A stretch of 64,000 bases of DNA. It comes from UKL13-2 sp043773745. GTDB taxonomy: Bacteria; Pseudomonadota; Gammaproteobacteria; Burkholderiales; Usitatibacteraceae. The notes under the pieces are model-generated. The model was not told the origin of the DNA, searched no databases, and saw only the letters and a list, made by a program, of their open reading frames with translations. Where the stretch lies: NCBI GenBank assembly GCA_043773745.1, contig JAYVEV010000033.1:99802-163801 (forward strand), given 5' to 3'. Position numbers and translations under genes: made by a program. Positions 8,533 through 17,213 of the stretch are shown here, piece after piece; the first letter of the stretch is position 1, and every line of letters starts with the position of its first letter.

Positions 8533-9141
8533 ATGCTTGCCGAGGAAGAAAAAGCAGCGACAGTAATGAAAAAAAATTCGAAACAAAATAAAGTCACACC
8601 CGAGCTGGCACCCGAATACGATGAAAATTCTATCAGCAAAAGCCAGAAGAAACGCGACAGCACTGCTTTGCAGGCGATTGGCGCGGAATTGATTGACTTG
8701 ACACCTGAAGTCATTCGTAAACTTGAACTGCCCGAAGAGCTGGAAACAGCGGTGCTGGACTGCAAAAATATCGGCCCGAGCAAGCACGGTGGCTTCAAAC
8801 GTCAAATGCAATATATCGGCCGTCTGATGCGTGAGGTCGATGCCGCCCCCATCATCGAAAAACTTCAATTACTCAAAGCTCCGAGCCAGAAGCAAACCGC
8901 CCAGCACCATCTGGCTGAACGCTGGCGAGACAGAATGCTGGCAGATGCCACGGCAGTAGCGGCATTTACCAATGAATTTCCCGAAGCGGATCGGGCGTTG
9001 CTAGAAAGTTATGTGAATAAAGCAAAGGAAGACCACGCTGCCAAACGCCCGCCCAAGCATTTCCGGTTACTGTATCAGGCCCTACATAAACAGATTATCG
9101 AGCGCACCAAAGCCAGCGCAGATGTGGACGGCGCCAAATGA
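8533..9141 (+). CDS. darP: Ribosome-associated protein DarP (YjgA, DUF615)
   Basis: A 202-residue, strongly charged protein of the DUF615 family (KSQKKRDSTALQAIGAEL, then GGFKRQMQYIGRLMR near 94-108). The family acts in late maturation of the 50S subunit. The start at 8533 has GAAG eight bases upstream; a second ATG at 8566 (MKKNSKQ) is also plausible. Its stop overlaps the mog start by four bases (ATGA), so the two are translationally coupled. pmbA diverges upstream, an arrangement seen in many betaproteobacteria. Confidence 0.92.
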   Translation: MLAEEEKAATVMKKNSKQNKVTPELAPEYDENSISKSQKKRDSTALQAIGAELIDLTPEVIRKLELPEELETAVLDCKNIGPSKHGGFKRQMQYIGRLMREVDAAPIIEKLQLLKAPSQKQTAQHHLAERWRDRMLADATAVAAFTNEFPEADRALLESYVNKAKEDHAAKRPPKHFRLLYQALHKQIIERTKASADVDGAK

Positions 9142-9737
9142 GCAGCGCTGCAAGCCAGCTTGATTCGGCAAAAATTGGCCTGCTCTCCATCAGCGACCGT
9201 GCCTCAAGCGGCATCTATCAGGATGAAGGGTTGCCCGAACTTGAAAACTGGCTTCGCGGTGCTGTCAAAAACCCGCTCACCTTTGTTTCACGCGTGATCC
9301 CAGATGAACAACCGTTAATTGAAGCGACCCTGAAACAGTTGGTAGATGAAGCAGGCTGCGCGCTGGTGTTCACCACCGGCGGCACCGGCCCCGCGCCGCG
9401 GGACGTGACACCGGATGCCACACTCGCCATCGCCGATCGGGTGATGAATGGATTTGGTGAACGCATGCGGCAAATATCGCTGCGCTTTGTGCCCACGGCG
9501 ATTCTGTCACGCCAGATAGCGGTGATTCGCAAACAAACGCTGATCGTCAATTTGCCCGGCCAGCCTAAAGCGATCAAAGAGACGCTCGAAGGCCTAAAAG
9601 ACGCTGACGGCAAGCCTTTGGAAGTGGGCATTTTTGCCGCGGTACCGTACTGCGTTGATCTTATCGGTGGGCCGTATCTTGAAACCCATTATGAAGTGAT
9701 AAAAGCCTTCCGCCCGAAGAGCGCCATCAGAAAATAA
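9138..9737 (+). CDS. mog: Molybdopterin adenylyltransferase
   Basis: A 199-residue MogA/MoaB-like protein. It carries the MPT-binding signature TTGGTGPAPRDVTPDA near 76-91 and the downstream LPGQPKAIKETLEGL loop. The enzyme activates molybdopterin by adenylation so that molybdate can be inserted. The start codon overlaps the darP stop. Functionally it connects to the molybdoenzymes in this window (two IorB-like hydroxylases and the nitrate reductase NasA), although it is not in their operons. Confidence 0.93.
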   Translation: MSSAASQLDSAKIGLLSISDRASSGIYQDEGLPELENWLRGAVKNPLTFVSRVIPDEQPLIEATLKQLVDEAGCALVFTTGGTGPAPRDVTPDATLAIADRVMNGFGERMRQISLRFVPTAILSRQIAVIRKQTLIVNLPGQPKAIKETLEGLKDADGKPLEVGIFAAVPYCVDLIGGPYLETHYEVIKAFRPKSAIRK

Positions 9738-9801
9738 ACGCCTACCTATTCCTCGGCTCCTATTCACCCCAACTCGCCCGCGATCTTTCTGCCTGTCAAA
9801 C

Positions 9802-10470
9802 ATGAACCAACTCATTAAACACCTCGAACTCCTCACCGGCCCCGAACCCAGGGGCAGCGTCATCTGGATGCATGGCCTCGGGGCTGATTGCTGGGACTTT
9901 GTCTCGATCGTCAAAGAGCTTTATCTTCCCGATAATTTACCACTTCGTTTTATTTTTCCGCAGGCTCCCAATCGGCCCATTACCATCAACGGTGGCCACG
10001 TCATGCCCGGCTGGTACGATATTTCGATGGCCGAGCTGGAACGCAAACCTGATGAAGCTGGGGTGCGCGAATCGCAGGGCTTTATTGATGTGTTAATAGC
10101 CCGCGAAGTATCACGCGGTATCGCTGCCAATAAAATTATTCTCGCCGGCTTTTCACAGGGTGGCGCGATTGCACTACAAGCCGGGTTACGCCAAACACAA
10201 GCACTGGCGGGCATTCTGGCGCTATCGACATACCTCACCCTGGGTGATTCTTTGGCAAAAGAAAAAACAACCGCGAATGCCAACATCCCGATTTTGATGG
10301 CGCACGGCACTCAGGATCCGGTCGTGTCGCTCGCCCTAGCCCGCTCATCACGCGATGCTATGATGGCTCTTGGCTATAAAGTTGAATGGCGCGAATACCC
10401 GATGCAACACTCGTTATGCGCACAAGAGGTCGAAGAGATTGGCGGGTGGCTGCAGGCGCGCTTTCGCTAA
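9802..10470 (+). CDS. Carboxylesterase, alpha/beta hydrolase (phospholipase/carboxylesterase family)
   Basis: A 222-residue single-domain alpha/beta hydrolase with no signal peptide. The nucleophile elbow is GFSQGG (Ser near 118), with catalytic Asp in AHGTQDPVV and His in PMQHSL. An oxyanion motif WMHGLGAD lies near the N-terminus. This matches the small bacterial carboxylesterase II group acting on short acyl esters. It follows mog by 64 bases on the same strand. The physiological ester is unknown. Confidence 0.9.
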   Translation: MNQLIKHLELLTGPEPRGSVIWMHGLGADCWDFVSIVKELYLPDNLPLRFIFPQAPNRPITINGGHVMPGWYDISMAELERKPDEAGVRESQGFIDVLIAREVSRGIAANKIILAGFSQGGAIALQAGLRQTQALAGILALSTYLTLGDSLAKEKTTANANIPILMAHGTQDPVVSLALARSSRDAMMALGYKVEWREYPMQHSLCAQEVEEIGGWLQARFR

Positions 10471-10535
10471 ATTAGCGGTTACCCATTTTGCCAGCTTGCC
10501 GCTTGGTGTAGCTAACAACAGCATTCCTGAACAAA

Positions 10536-11915
10536 CTACGGGGACGCTGCTTCCATTTGCAGGGTGCGGCCCGGATCGAAATTTGACATAGGGATTTCGG
10601 TCGGCAACGGGCAGGCATTGGGATCAAAGAATACTTGCATTTCTTCGCGTCGCGCCATGGTGTCGCCATAGCCCATATCGATTAGCGCATTGCAGTAACG
10701 GTGGTCGAACAGCATATAACTCGACAGCGTGGCCCCACCTTTGCGCATCGCGCCAATCGAGCGCAACAGAAAACGGATCGTCCACGGCAAATCGCCTACA
10801 TGTTTATGCGCCAGATTTTCCAGCGGCTGATTGGGGCAGGCCACACATACATCGACATGATGCAAATTGGTGCCCGACGCTTTCAGCTTTTCTTCATCCA
10901 TGTATTTAAGCGCGGTATTCATGCGCTGCAACAGTTCAATATCTACCGCCAGAGAATCCAGAAAAATACTGGCCATCGCATGGCCGGCGATTTGCGCGAG
11001 CGACGGATAGGTGTCGCCGTGATGCCGTTCAGAACTGTCTTTGACGAGCTTGGCGGTGCCAATCACAAACACCCGTTCTGCACCCAGATGCAGCGCCGGG
11101 CTGACCGGTGCCATTTGGCGGATCGAGCCGTCGCCAAAAAATTCGCGGTTGATTTTGATCGCGGGAAACGCAAATGGAATCGCGGCAGATGCGATCAGAT
11201 GTTCGGGCCTGAATTGGCTGACACGAATGCCCACCCGCTGCGAACGTCTCCAACCTTGCACATCCGGACCGGCTTCAAAAAAAGCGCAGTTTTGGCCGGA
11301 GGTATAGCCCGATGCCGTGACCGCTATCGCACGCAAAACACCAGATTGAATATGCGTCGTGATGCGCTTGAAGTCGATGTTCTTTTCGACCAAATCAAAC
11401 AGCGGAGAATTATCAAATAATGAAACTTTGTGGTTTTTGGTTAATGCGCCAAATAAAAATGCCGATAGCCATTTGCTGCTGTTTTTAACAACCCCGACGA
11501 AGTCCGTACGGTAAACCTGATCCGGTGAAAAATGGGTCCAGACCCGGATCAGCGTCGCCACGCCCTCGGCAAAATTATCGGCGTGCTGCGCCAGCACAGC
11601 GGCATTCACCGCTCCTGCCGAAGTACCCGTAATAATGGGGAAAGGACTTTCGCGTGGATTTCCCAGAATTTCGCAGACCGCCTTGAGCACACCCACCTGA
11701 TATGCGGCGCGCGCACCACCGCCCTGTAAAACCAGAGCGATACCAGGGTGACGCGGATTGCGCTTCGTCAAATCTGGCTTCACCGTGGAACCTGTCACAG
11801 GCTTGCCCGCGATGGATATGGGTACTTCCTTGCGCGCCTCAGCCAGCGTCGGCTCTGCGCCAGACTCGGTATCAGTCTGCGATCTCGATACGGCAAGTGA
11901 ATCCACTAGTGGCAT
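10536..11915 (-). CDS. Patatin-like phospholipase
   Basis: A 459-residue patatin-family protein. It shows the oxyanion loop LQGGGARAAYQVG near 62-74, nucleophile elbow GTSAG near 95-99 and the catalytic dyad Asp in FGDGS near 258-262. Such enzymes hydrolyse acyl chains from phospholipids. No signal peptide is seen, so it is likely cytoplasmic or membrane-peripheral. The ATG at 11915 directly abuts a GGAGG sequence; an in-frame GTG at 11906 has nine-base spacing from that site and may be the real start. A class III cyclase gene lies upstream on the same strand, 69 bases away. Confidence 0.9.
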   Translation of the reverse strand: MPLVDSLAVSRSQTDTESGAEPTLAEARKEVPISIAGKPVTGSTVKPDLTKRNPRHPGIALVLQGGGARAAYQVGVLKAVCEILGNPRESPFPIITGTSAGAVNAAVLAQHADNFAEGVATLIRVWTHFSPDQVYRTDFVGVVKNSSKWLSAFLFGALTKNHKVSLFDNSPLFDLVEKNIDFKRITTHIQSGVLRAIAVTASGYTSGQNCAFFEAGPDVQGWRRSQRVGIRVSQFRPEHLIASAAIPFAFPAIKINREFFGDGSIRQMAPVSPALHLGAERVFVIGTAKLVKDSSERHHGDTYPSLAQIAGHAMASIFLDSLAVDIELLQRMNTALKYMDEEKLKASGTNLHHVDVCVACPNQPLENLAHKHVGDLPWTIRFLLRSIGAMRKGGATLSSYMLFDHRYCNALIDMGYGDTMARREEMQVFFDPNACPLPTEIPMSNFDPGRTLQMEAASP

Positions 11916-11984
11916 CCTCCTGTTCCTGCACTGGTTTAAAACGAGCCGGCTGTATTGTTACCCATCAGCCACCATGTTCTGTCA

Positions 11985-13340
11985 CTACCGATGCTGAACA
12001 CTGTTATCAAGCGGAATCACATTGCTGTCGCTCTGATGAGCCAAGCGCCCGAGTAAGTTATAAACCTGCATCGGACCTTTGCCTTTGACCTGGATCTGAT
12101 GTACTTCGTCAAAGCGGTAGCGGCTGTGCAAGCGGCGATAGGTGACCACATCAACCTGCGTATTGTTGGGATTTGCCTCGGAACACATACGGCTGGCGAT
12201 ATTAACGGTGTCGCCCCAAAGATCGTAGCTGAATTTCCGGCGGCCAATGACCCCGGCTACGACAGGGCCGGTTGCCAGTCCAATGCGCAAGCTTAATTTC
12301 TGGCCGTTAGGCGCAACATAGCGGGACACAAATTGATGCATTTCCAGACTGATATTGGCCATGGCGTCGACATAGTGGGCCATGGCGTTCTCGTTACCGC
12401 TATTGCTGCCACTGGTACCAGTACCGCCATATTTTCCGTGCAAGCCACCGGCCGCCATGTAGGCATCGCCGACCGTCTTGATTTTTTCGATGCCGAATTT
12501 TTCGGCAAGATTATCAAACTCGGAAAAAATATCGTTGAGCAGATGCACGGTTTCGTTTGGCGACAGTTCTTCAGACATCTGCGTGAAATTTACGATATCA
12601 GCGAACATCACCGTCACATCGGCATGACCGTCGGCAATATTGCTTTCCTGCCGCTTCAGACGCTCGGCAATCGGCTGCGGCAAAATATTTAGCAGCAGGC
12701 GCTCCGACAAATCTTTTTCAGTTGAGACTGCATGGTTCTGCGCCTCGACTACTTTGCGCAGCTTGTTTTTTTCGCGCGAAAAATACCAGAGCAGCACATA
12801 GACCATGGCCGAAATCGAGACAAAATTCAATACAAAGAAAACCGCCACGGTCTTCATATCAAGCAGCTTGGCATCCCACTGCAATACATAATCGAACATG
12901 CCGGACATGGCGGTCATGAAAATGTAGGCAATAAACCAAGGCACTGACTCTTTGGTGCCCATGATGACGATAGCGCCCACGGGTGCCAACAGAGCCCACA
13001 GCGATACTCCGCTGGCATTCACGAAATTACCGATCGACCATTGCAGCACAAACGGGGTGAACAAGAAAAGCGACAGCTGCATCAGACAAAAAATGTCGAG
13101 CTTGCGGGTCTTCAGGAAGAACACAATCGTGCAAACCGAAATAAGCTGGAAAGTGAGCGGTATCAGTGTTGAAAAGCGCTGGCCAAAACTCCAGTAAACC
13201 GCAAGCCACAATACCGAAGCAAACATCATCAATCCGGTAGAAAACAGCAGCATATCGCCAGAAAGTTTTTCTTCCGGGCTCAATGCGGTTGCCATTCCTG
13301 CGCCCAGCATCAAAGGTTTCTGGGGAATCTTGCTATGCAT
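11985..13340 (-). CDS. Membrane-bound class III adenylate cyclase
   Basis: A 451-residue protein. Residues about 28-195 contain roughly six membrane helices; a short helical linker (ERLLLNILPQPIAERLK near 213-229) leads into the cyclase domain. Metal-binding Asp residues appear in VMFADIVNFT and KTVGDAYMA. The Lys of KIKTVGD and the Asp of YDLWGDTVN fit ATP rather than GTP specificity, and the transition-state Asn/Arg pair is in NIASRM. It therefore probably makes cAMP under control of an unknown membrane input. Stands alone, next to a patatin gene. Confidence 0.9.
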   Translation of the reverse strand: MHSKIPQKPLMLGAGMATALSPEEKLSGDMLLFSTGLMMFASVLWLAVYWSFGQRFSTLIPLTFQLISVCTIVFFLKTRKLDIFCLMQLSLFLFTPFVLQWSIGNFVNASGVSLWALLAPVGAIVIMGTKESVPWFIAYIFMTAMSGMFDYVLQWDAKLLDMKTVAVFFVLNFVSISAMVYVLLWYFSREKNKLRKVVEAQNHAVSTEKDLSERLLLNILPQPIAERLKRQESNIADGHADVTVMFADIVNFTQMSEELSPNETVHLLNDIFSEFDNLAEKFGIEKIKTVGDAYMAAGGLHGKYGGTGTSGSNSGNENAMAHYVDAMANISLEMHQFVSRYVAPNGQKLSLRIGLATGPVVAGVIGRRKFSYDLWGDTVNIASRMCSEANPNNTQVDVVTYRRLHSRYRFDEVHQIQVKGKGPMQVYNLLGRLAHQSDSNVIPLDNSVQHR

Positions 13341-13573
13341 GGTTTTGAGTGGCCTTCCCTAAGGCGTTACTGAAATTCATCATTATGATTATCAGTACGC
13401 AGTATTAAATAATTTTTTATATCTACTGATTATGACATAAGTTATTTATACACTTCATCCTTTATTCACTCTATCAGACCATATCGCCAACCCAGCATTC
13501 AAGAGTGAATTCTTGCGTTAAAATCAGGGCTGCCACAACATTTAACAAAACAGGCAAAACCAGAGAGCAAAAA

Positions 13574-13774
13574 ATGACTCAGCCTACCGAATTAAAATTT
13601 CAGCATATCGATGTCACCGCGGCCGATTTACCACTGCATTGCCCGATGCCATCCATGAAGTTGTGGAACACCCATCCAAGGGTGTTTATTGATGTCACCA
13701 CGACCGGCGAGGCGAAATGCCCCTACTGCGGTACCGTTTACAAATTGTCAGGCCCTGCAAAGCGGGCTCACTAA
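13574..13774 (+). CDS. Zinc-finger domain protein (zf-CHCC, NDUFS6-like)
   Basis: A 66-residue protein with the zf-CHCC pattern: a Cys-Pro-Met-Pro near residue 24, HPRVFIDV, then CPYCGTVYKL. The start at 13574 (MTQPTEL) has AGAGAG upstream; an earlier in-frame start would add 23 residues without homology character. Members are small zinc proteins of unknown role, related to the mitochondrial complex I accessory subunit. Its place just before waaF is common in Burkholderiales. Confidence 0.85.
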   Translation: MTQPTELKFQHIDVTAADLPLHCPMPSMKLWNTHPRVFIDVTTTGEAKCPYCGTVYKLSGPAKRAH

Positions 13775-13864
13775 GGTATGGCTATTACAAACTCTATAAC
13801 TGGCTTGGTCAGACAGGCGGAAATGCCTCAAAAGCCGCTCCCAATATAGGCTTTACTTCAAAGA

Positions 13865-14872
13865 ATGCGTATTTTAATCATAGCACCCTCGTGGGTTGGT
13901 GATGCAGTGCTATCGCAACCAATGCTGCGCATGATCAGCGACCAACATCCGCATGCAGTCATTGATGTATTAGCACCACCGTGGGTCATGCCGGTTTACG
14001 AGCGCATGCCGGAAGTAACGCAAGTGGTGGCAAACCCGTTTGCCCATGGCGATCTGAAATTGCTGGCTCGCCGCGCGCTGGGGAAGTCACTTACCGCTTC
14101 CGGCTACCAGCAGGCGTTCGTATTGCCTAATAGCTTCAAATCTGCGCTACTGCCGTGGTTTGCCAGCATCCCGATCATCACCGGCTATCGGGGTGAAAAG
14201 CGCGGCTGGATTTTGAGCGATTGCCGTGAGCTAAATGAATCCACATTGCCGTTGATGGTGGAAAGATTCGCGTGGTTAGCGCAACCTAAAAATAGTACGC
14301 TGCAGCGACCGCTGACTACCCCTGTACTGCGCATTGATCTCGCGCACCGCGAACAAACATTAATAAGACTCAAGCTGCGCCTCGATAATCCCGTGGTCGC
14401 TTTTTGCCCCGGTGCGGAATATGGTCCGGCCAAACGCTGGCCCACCAAACACTATGCCGTGCTGGCACTGCAGCTCATGGATGCAGGCAAACAGGTGTGG
14501 TTGTTCGGCTCAAACAAAGACCGCGCTATTACCGATGAAATCAACCAACTCAGCGGACAGCGCTGCATCAACCTTGCTGGCGAGACCGTGCTGAACGACG
14601 CGATCGATTTGCTCAGCTTGGCTGAACAAGTGGTGACCAATGATTCCGGCCTCATGCACATCGCCAGCGCAGTTGGGGTACCTGTCGCGGCGCTGTATGG
14701 TTCGAGCTCACCCAAATTTACGCCACCATTATCGGCGCGGGCGAAAGTGATCTCGCTTAATGTTGACTGCAGCCCCTGCTTTCAACGCGTCTGCCCGCTA
14801 GGCCATTTCAAATGCATGAATGATTTGACGCCCGAGTTGGTGACTACCGAAATCAACAAAATCGGCGCATAA
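13865..14872 (+). CDS. waaF: ADP-heptose:LPS heptosyltransferase II
   Basis: A 335-residue GT9-family glycosyltransferase. Recognisable motifs are APSWVGDAVLSQPM at the N-terminus (acceptor Asp), CPGAEYGPAKRWP near 180-192 and TNDSGLMHIASAVGVPV near 258-274 (sugar-nucleotide site). It adds the second heptose to the lipopolysaccharide inner core in the cytoplasm. Follows zf-CHCC by 90 bases. Length is normal for WaaF. Confidence 0.93.
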   Translation: MRILIIAPSWVGDAVLSQPMLRMISDQHPHAVIDVLAPPWVMPVYERMPEVTQVVANPFAHGDLKLLARRALGKSLTASGYQQAFVLPNSFKSALLPWFASIPIITGYRGEKRGWILSDCRELNESTLPLMVERFAWLAQPKNSTLQRPLTTPVLRIDLAHREQTLIRLKLRLDNPVVAFCPGAEYGPAKRWPTKHYAVLALQLMDAGKQVWLFGSNKDRAITDEINQLSGQRCINLAGETVLNDAIDLLSLAEQVVTNDSGLMHIASAVGVPVAALYGSSSPKFTPPLSARAKVISLNVDCSPCFQRVCPLGHFKCMNDLTPELVTTEINKIGA

Positions 14873-14914
14873 TTTCCCGCAGTTGTTAAGCCATTTTTGA
14901 ACAAGGTATTAATC

Positions 14915-15844
14915 ATGAATTCTCGTTTTATCTTTGCTACCACTATTGCTGTTTTTGTATTATTCGCTTTTGGATATTCACAAGCCGCGCCCGCCAAAAA
15001 AGCCGAGCTTTCACTTGAATATATCGCCGATATTGAAGCCTGGCATGACAAGGTTGAAACCAGCCTGCGGCGCGACAACGGCTGGCTGACATTGGCGGGG
15101 CGCTTCATCATGAAGCCGGGCGTTAACACCTTTGGAACCGGCAAAGATAACGACATCGTCTTCCCGCCACAGCTTAACGGCACCGGGCCGGAACGCTTGG
15201 GTACCCTCACCGTTACGGCGGGCAAAGTGGTGCTCAATACCGCGCTCGGCGTGGCCATGACAGCCGACGGCAAACTCTTCACCGGCGAGCGCATCATGGG
15301 TACCGACAGCGGCAAGCGCGATTGGGTCTCGCTGGACCGCATTGCCATGCACATCATCGAGCGCAACGGCACCTATGTTTTGCGGCTGGCAGACAATCAA
15401 TCCGAGGTTCGTAAAAACTTTCCTGGCCGCATTTGGTACGAGACCAATCCGGCGTTTTTGGTCGACGCCAAATTTGTACCCTACCCCCCCGGCAAGACCA
15501 TTTCCATTGTCAATGTGATCGATGAAGTCTCCGATGAACCGTGCCCCGGATATGTCGTTTTCAAGCTCAAGGGTAAAACTCACAAGCTCGATGTGATCGG
15601 CGAGGATGGCGGCTTGTTTTTTGTAATCCGTGACGGCACCTCGGGTAAAACCACCTATCGTCCATCACGTTTTTTGTTCGTCGAGAAAATGCCCGCGCCC
15701 AACACCACCTTCAAACTCGATTTCAACAAAGCCTACAACCCGCCCTGCGCGTTTTCCGAATTCACAACTTGCCCACTACCGCCGAAGCAAAACATCATGC
15801 AGACCAAGATTGAAGCAGGGGAAAAGTATCGCAAGAAGAGTTAA
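14915..15844 (+). CDS. DUF1684 domain protein, exported
   Basis: A 309-residue protein whose ATG at 14915 has AAGGT about nine bases upstream. The signal peptide ends near AAPA. The C-terminal half has the DUF1684 hallmarks: FPGRIWYE, a central GEDGGLFFVIRDGTSGKTTY stretch, and the strongly conserved FNKAYNPPCAFSEFTTCPLP followed by NIMQTKIEAGEK. The domain function is unknown. It follows waaF after 42 bases but is probably not functionally tied to it. Confidence 0.88.
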   Translation: MNSRFIFATTIAVFVLFAFGYSQAAPAKKAELSLEYIADIEAWHDKVETSLRRDNGWLTLAGRFIMKPGVNTFGTGKDNDIVFPPQLNGTGPERLGTLTVTAGKVVLNTALGVAMTADGKLFTGERIMGTDSGKRDWVSLDRIAMHIIERNGTYVLRLADNQSEVRKNFPGRIWYETNPAFLVDAKFVPYPPGKTISIVNVIDEVSDEPCPGYVVFKLKGKTHKLDVIGEDGGLFFVIRDGTSGKTTYRPSRFLFVEKMPAPNTTFKLDFNKAYNPPCAFSEFTTCPLPPKQNIMQTKIEAGEKYRKKS

Positions 15845-16008
15845 TGAGCCATGATGGGCAGATATTTTTATGAATGCATGAGGCTTTGAATCCCTATTCA
15901 TCCGCCTGCTGCTGTTGAGAGGCACACCACACAAAACAGGTGACGTCCCTCTTTTGAAGGCTGTGCGGCAATCCCGCTGCACGACACTGTTAACCAGAGG
16001 AGAAATAC

Positions 16009-16500
16009 ATGCGTCATCCAATCCTGATGGGCCGCCCTTTGCAAGCGGCAGTGCGTTGTTCCTTGTTATTCTTGTTGGGCCTGGCAGGCTCATTCGTCCA
16101 TGCACAGGCACCTGCTCAAGAACAGGCACTGACGTGGACAGCCGGTGATGCGCAGCTTAAATGGGGGCCCTGCCCGCCGTTCCTGCCTAAAGGATGCGGC
16201 ATTGCCGTTCTTCACGGCGACCCTGCAAAAGACAATGTCGATGTGTTCTTGAAAGTGCCTGCCAAGTCGACCATCCCGCTCCACTTTCACACTTCGGCAG
16301 AACGCATGGTGCTGGTAGCAGGCGAGCTACACGTCACCTATGACGGCCAGAAGACAGCCGTTCTCAAATCAGGGACTTATGCTTACGGACCCGCCAAACG
16401 GCCGCACAAGGGCTACTGCGCAAGCAAGGTTCCATGCGTCCTCTTCATTGCCTTTGAATCCCCGTTGGATGCCGTGCCAGTAGAGAACAAAGGCAAATAG
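16009..16500 (+). CDS. Exported cupin-domain protein
   Basis: A 163-residue protein with a signal peptide of about 32 residues (ends VHAQA) and a strong AGAGGAG ribosome site. The cupin fold is indicated by PLHFHTSAERMVLVAGELHVTYDG near 92-115, with two His and a Glu in metal-ligand spacing, and a second motif LKSGTYAYGPAKRPH near 121-135. Cysteines in PCPPFLPKGCG and YCASKVPCV may form disulfides. Ligand and reaction unknown. Confidence 0.82.
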   Translation: MRHPILMGRPLQAAVRCSLLFLLGLAGSFVHAQAPAQEQALTWTAGDAQLKWGPCPPFLPKGCGIAVLHGDPAKDNVDVFLKVPAKSTIPLHFHTSAERMVLVAGELHVTYDGQKTAVLKSGTYAYGPAKRPHKGYCASKVPCVLFIAFESPLDAVPVENKGK

Positions 16501-16527
16501 CTTAGCGTTGATAACCTGCGCTCAATC

Positions 16528-16553
16528 GGGACGCGTTGACAGCAGCGCGTCCC
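16528..16553. terminator. Perfect 8-bp hairpin between convergent genes
   Basis: GGGACGCG pairs perfectly with CGCGTCCC across a 10-base loop. It sits 28 bases after the cupin stop and is followed by a C-run, not a T-run. A second GC hairpin (CCGGC / GCCGG) lies close downstream. Probable boundary between the plus-strand cupin gene and the convergent mocA-like gene; not a canonical intrinsic terminator. Confidence 0.45.
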
Positions 16554-16604
16554 GCCCCCCGTAGTCCCTACACCGGCTTGCAAGGCCGGCGATCAATAGG
16601 GCGA

Positions 16605-17180
16605 CTATTGCAAGTCTGCTGGCACATCAATATCCGCTATCACACCAGCATCATCGATATTGAATTGAAATACATTTGAAGCATTCTCAGCCCGCGCAGC
16701 ATCGACGATGGATCGGGCACCAGCATCGCCTTGTAACGTTCCTAGCATGCTGCCATATTGCCGCGCAAAACCAACCGGATGGCCGCGTTTGCCTTGATAC
16801 ATCGGCACGACAATACGAGATTGTTCGCTTAAATATCGACGGACTAATGCAATCGTTTCAACATGTACATAAGGCATATCGCCCAGCGCAATAATCCACC
16901 CCTCAGCATCCATGCTTGTATTCACACCTGCTGCAATGCTGGTGCCCATGCCATCAGCAGCGCGCTCATTAATCACCACTTGGCAGCCGCAATCATCCAG
17001 CACCCGCATTAATAGATCATCAGGTGAGGTAATCGCAATCACGCGTCCGACGGCGGCCAACAGTTTCGCCGCGCTGACTTCAATCACCCGTTGACCGCCA
17101 GTGTTAGGCAATCTCGCCAGTAATTTTTGAGAACCGAATCGGGATGATTTTCCGGCTGCTAAAAGAATGCCTGTGATCAA
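16605..17180 (-). CDS. mocA: Molybdenum cofactor cytidylyltransferase-like nucleotidyltransferase
   Basis: A 191-residue NTP-transferase with the N-terminal LLAAGKSSRFGSQKLL motif (nucleotide binding) and IALGDMPYVHVETI near 95-108 (metal Asp). This pattern fits MocA, which makes the molybdopterin cytosine dinucleotide cofactor of xanthine-dehydrogenase-family enzymes, better than MobA. It is the last gene of the minus-strand molybdenum island, after xdhC, which supports the call. The start appears to be TTG at 17180. A pyrophosphorylase with other specificity cannot be excluded by sequence alone. Confidence 0.82.
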   Translation of the reverse strand: MITGILLAAGKSSRFGSQKLLARLPNTGGQRVIEVSAAKLLAAVGRVIAITSPDDLLMRVLDDCGCQVVINERAADGMGTSIAAGVNTSMDAEGWIIALGDMPYVHVETIALVRRYLSEQSRIVVPMYQGKRGHPVGFARQYGSMLGTLQGDAGARSIVDAARAENASNVFQFNIDDAGVIADIDVPADLQ

Positions 17181-17213
17181 GGTTGCGCGCGTTCAGAGAC
17201 TAGAGATTAGGGA

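Noticed and set aside
10466..10485. CGCTAAATTAGCG palindrome at the esterase stop
   Set aside because: Loop of one base and no T-run; too small to call a terminator.
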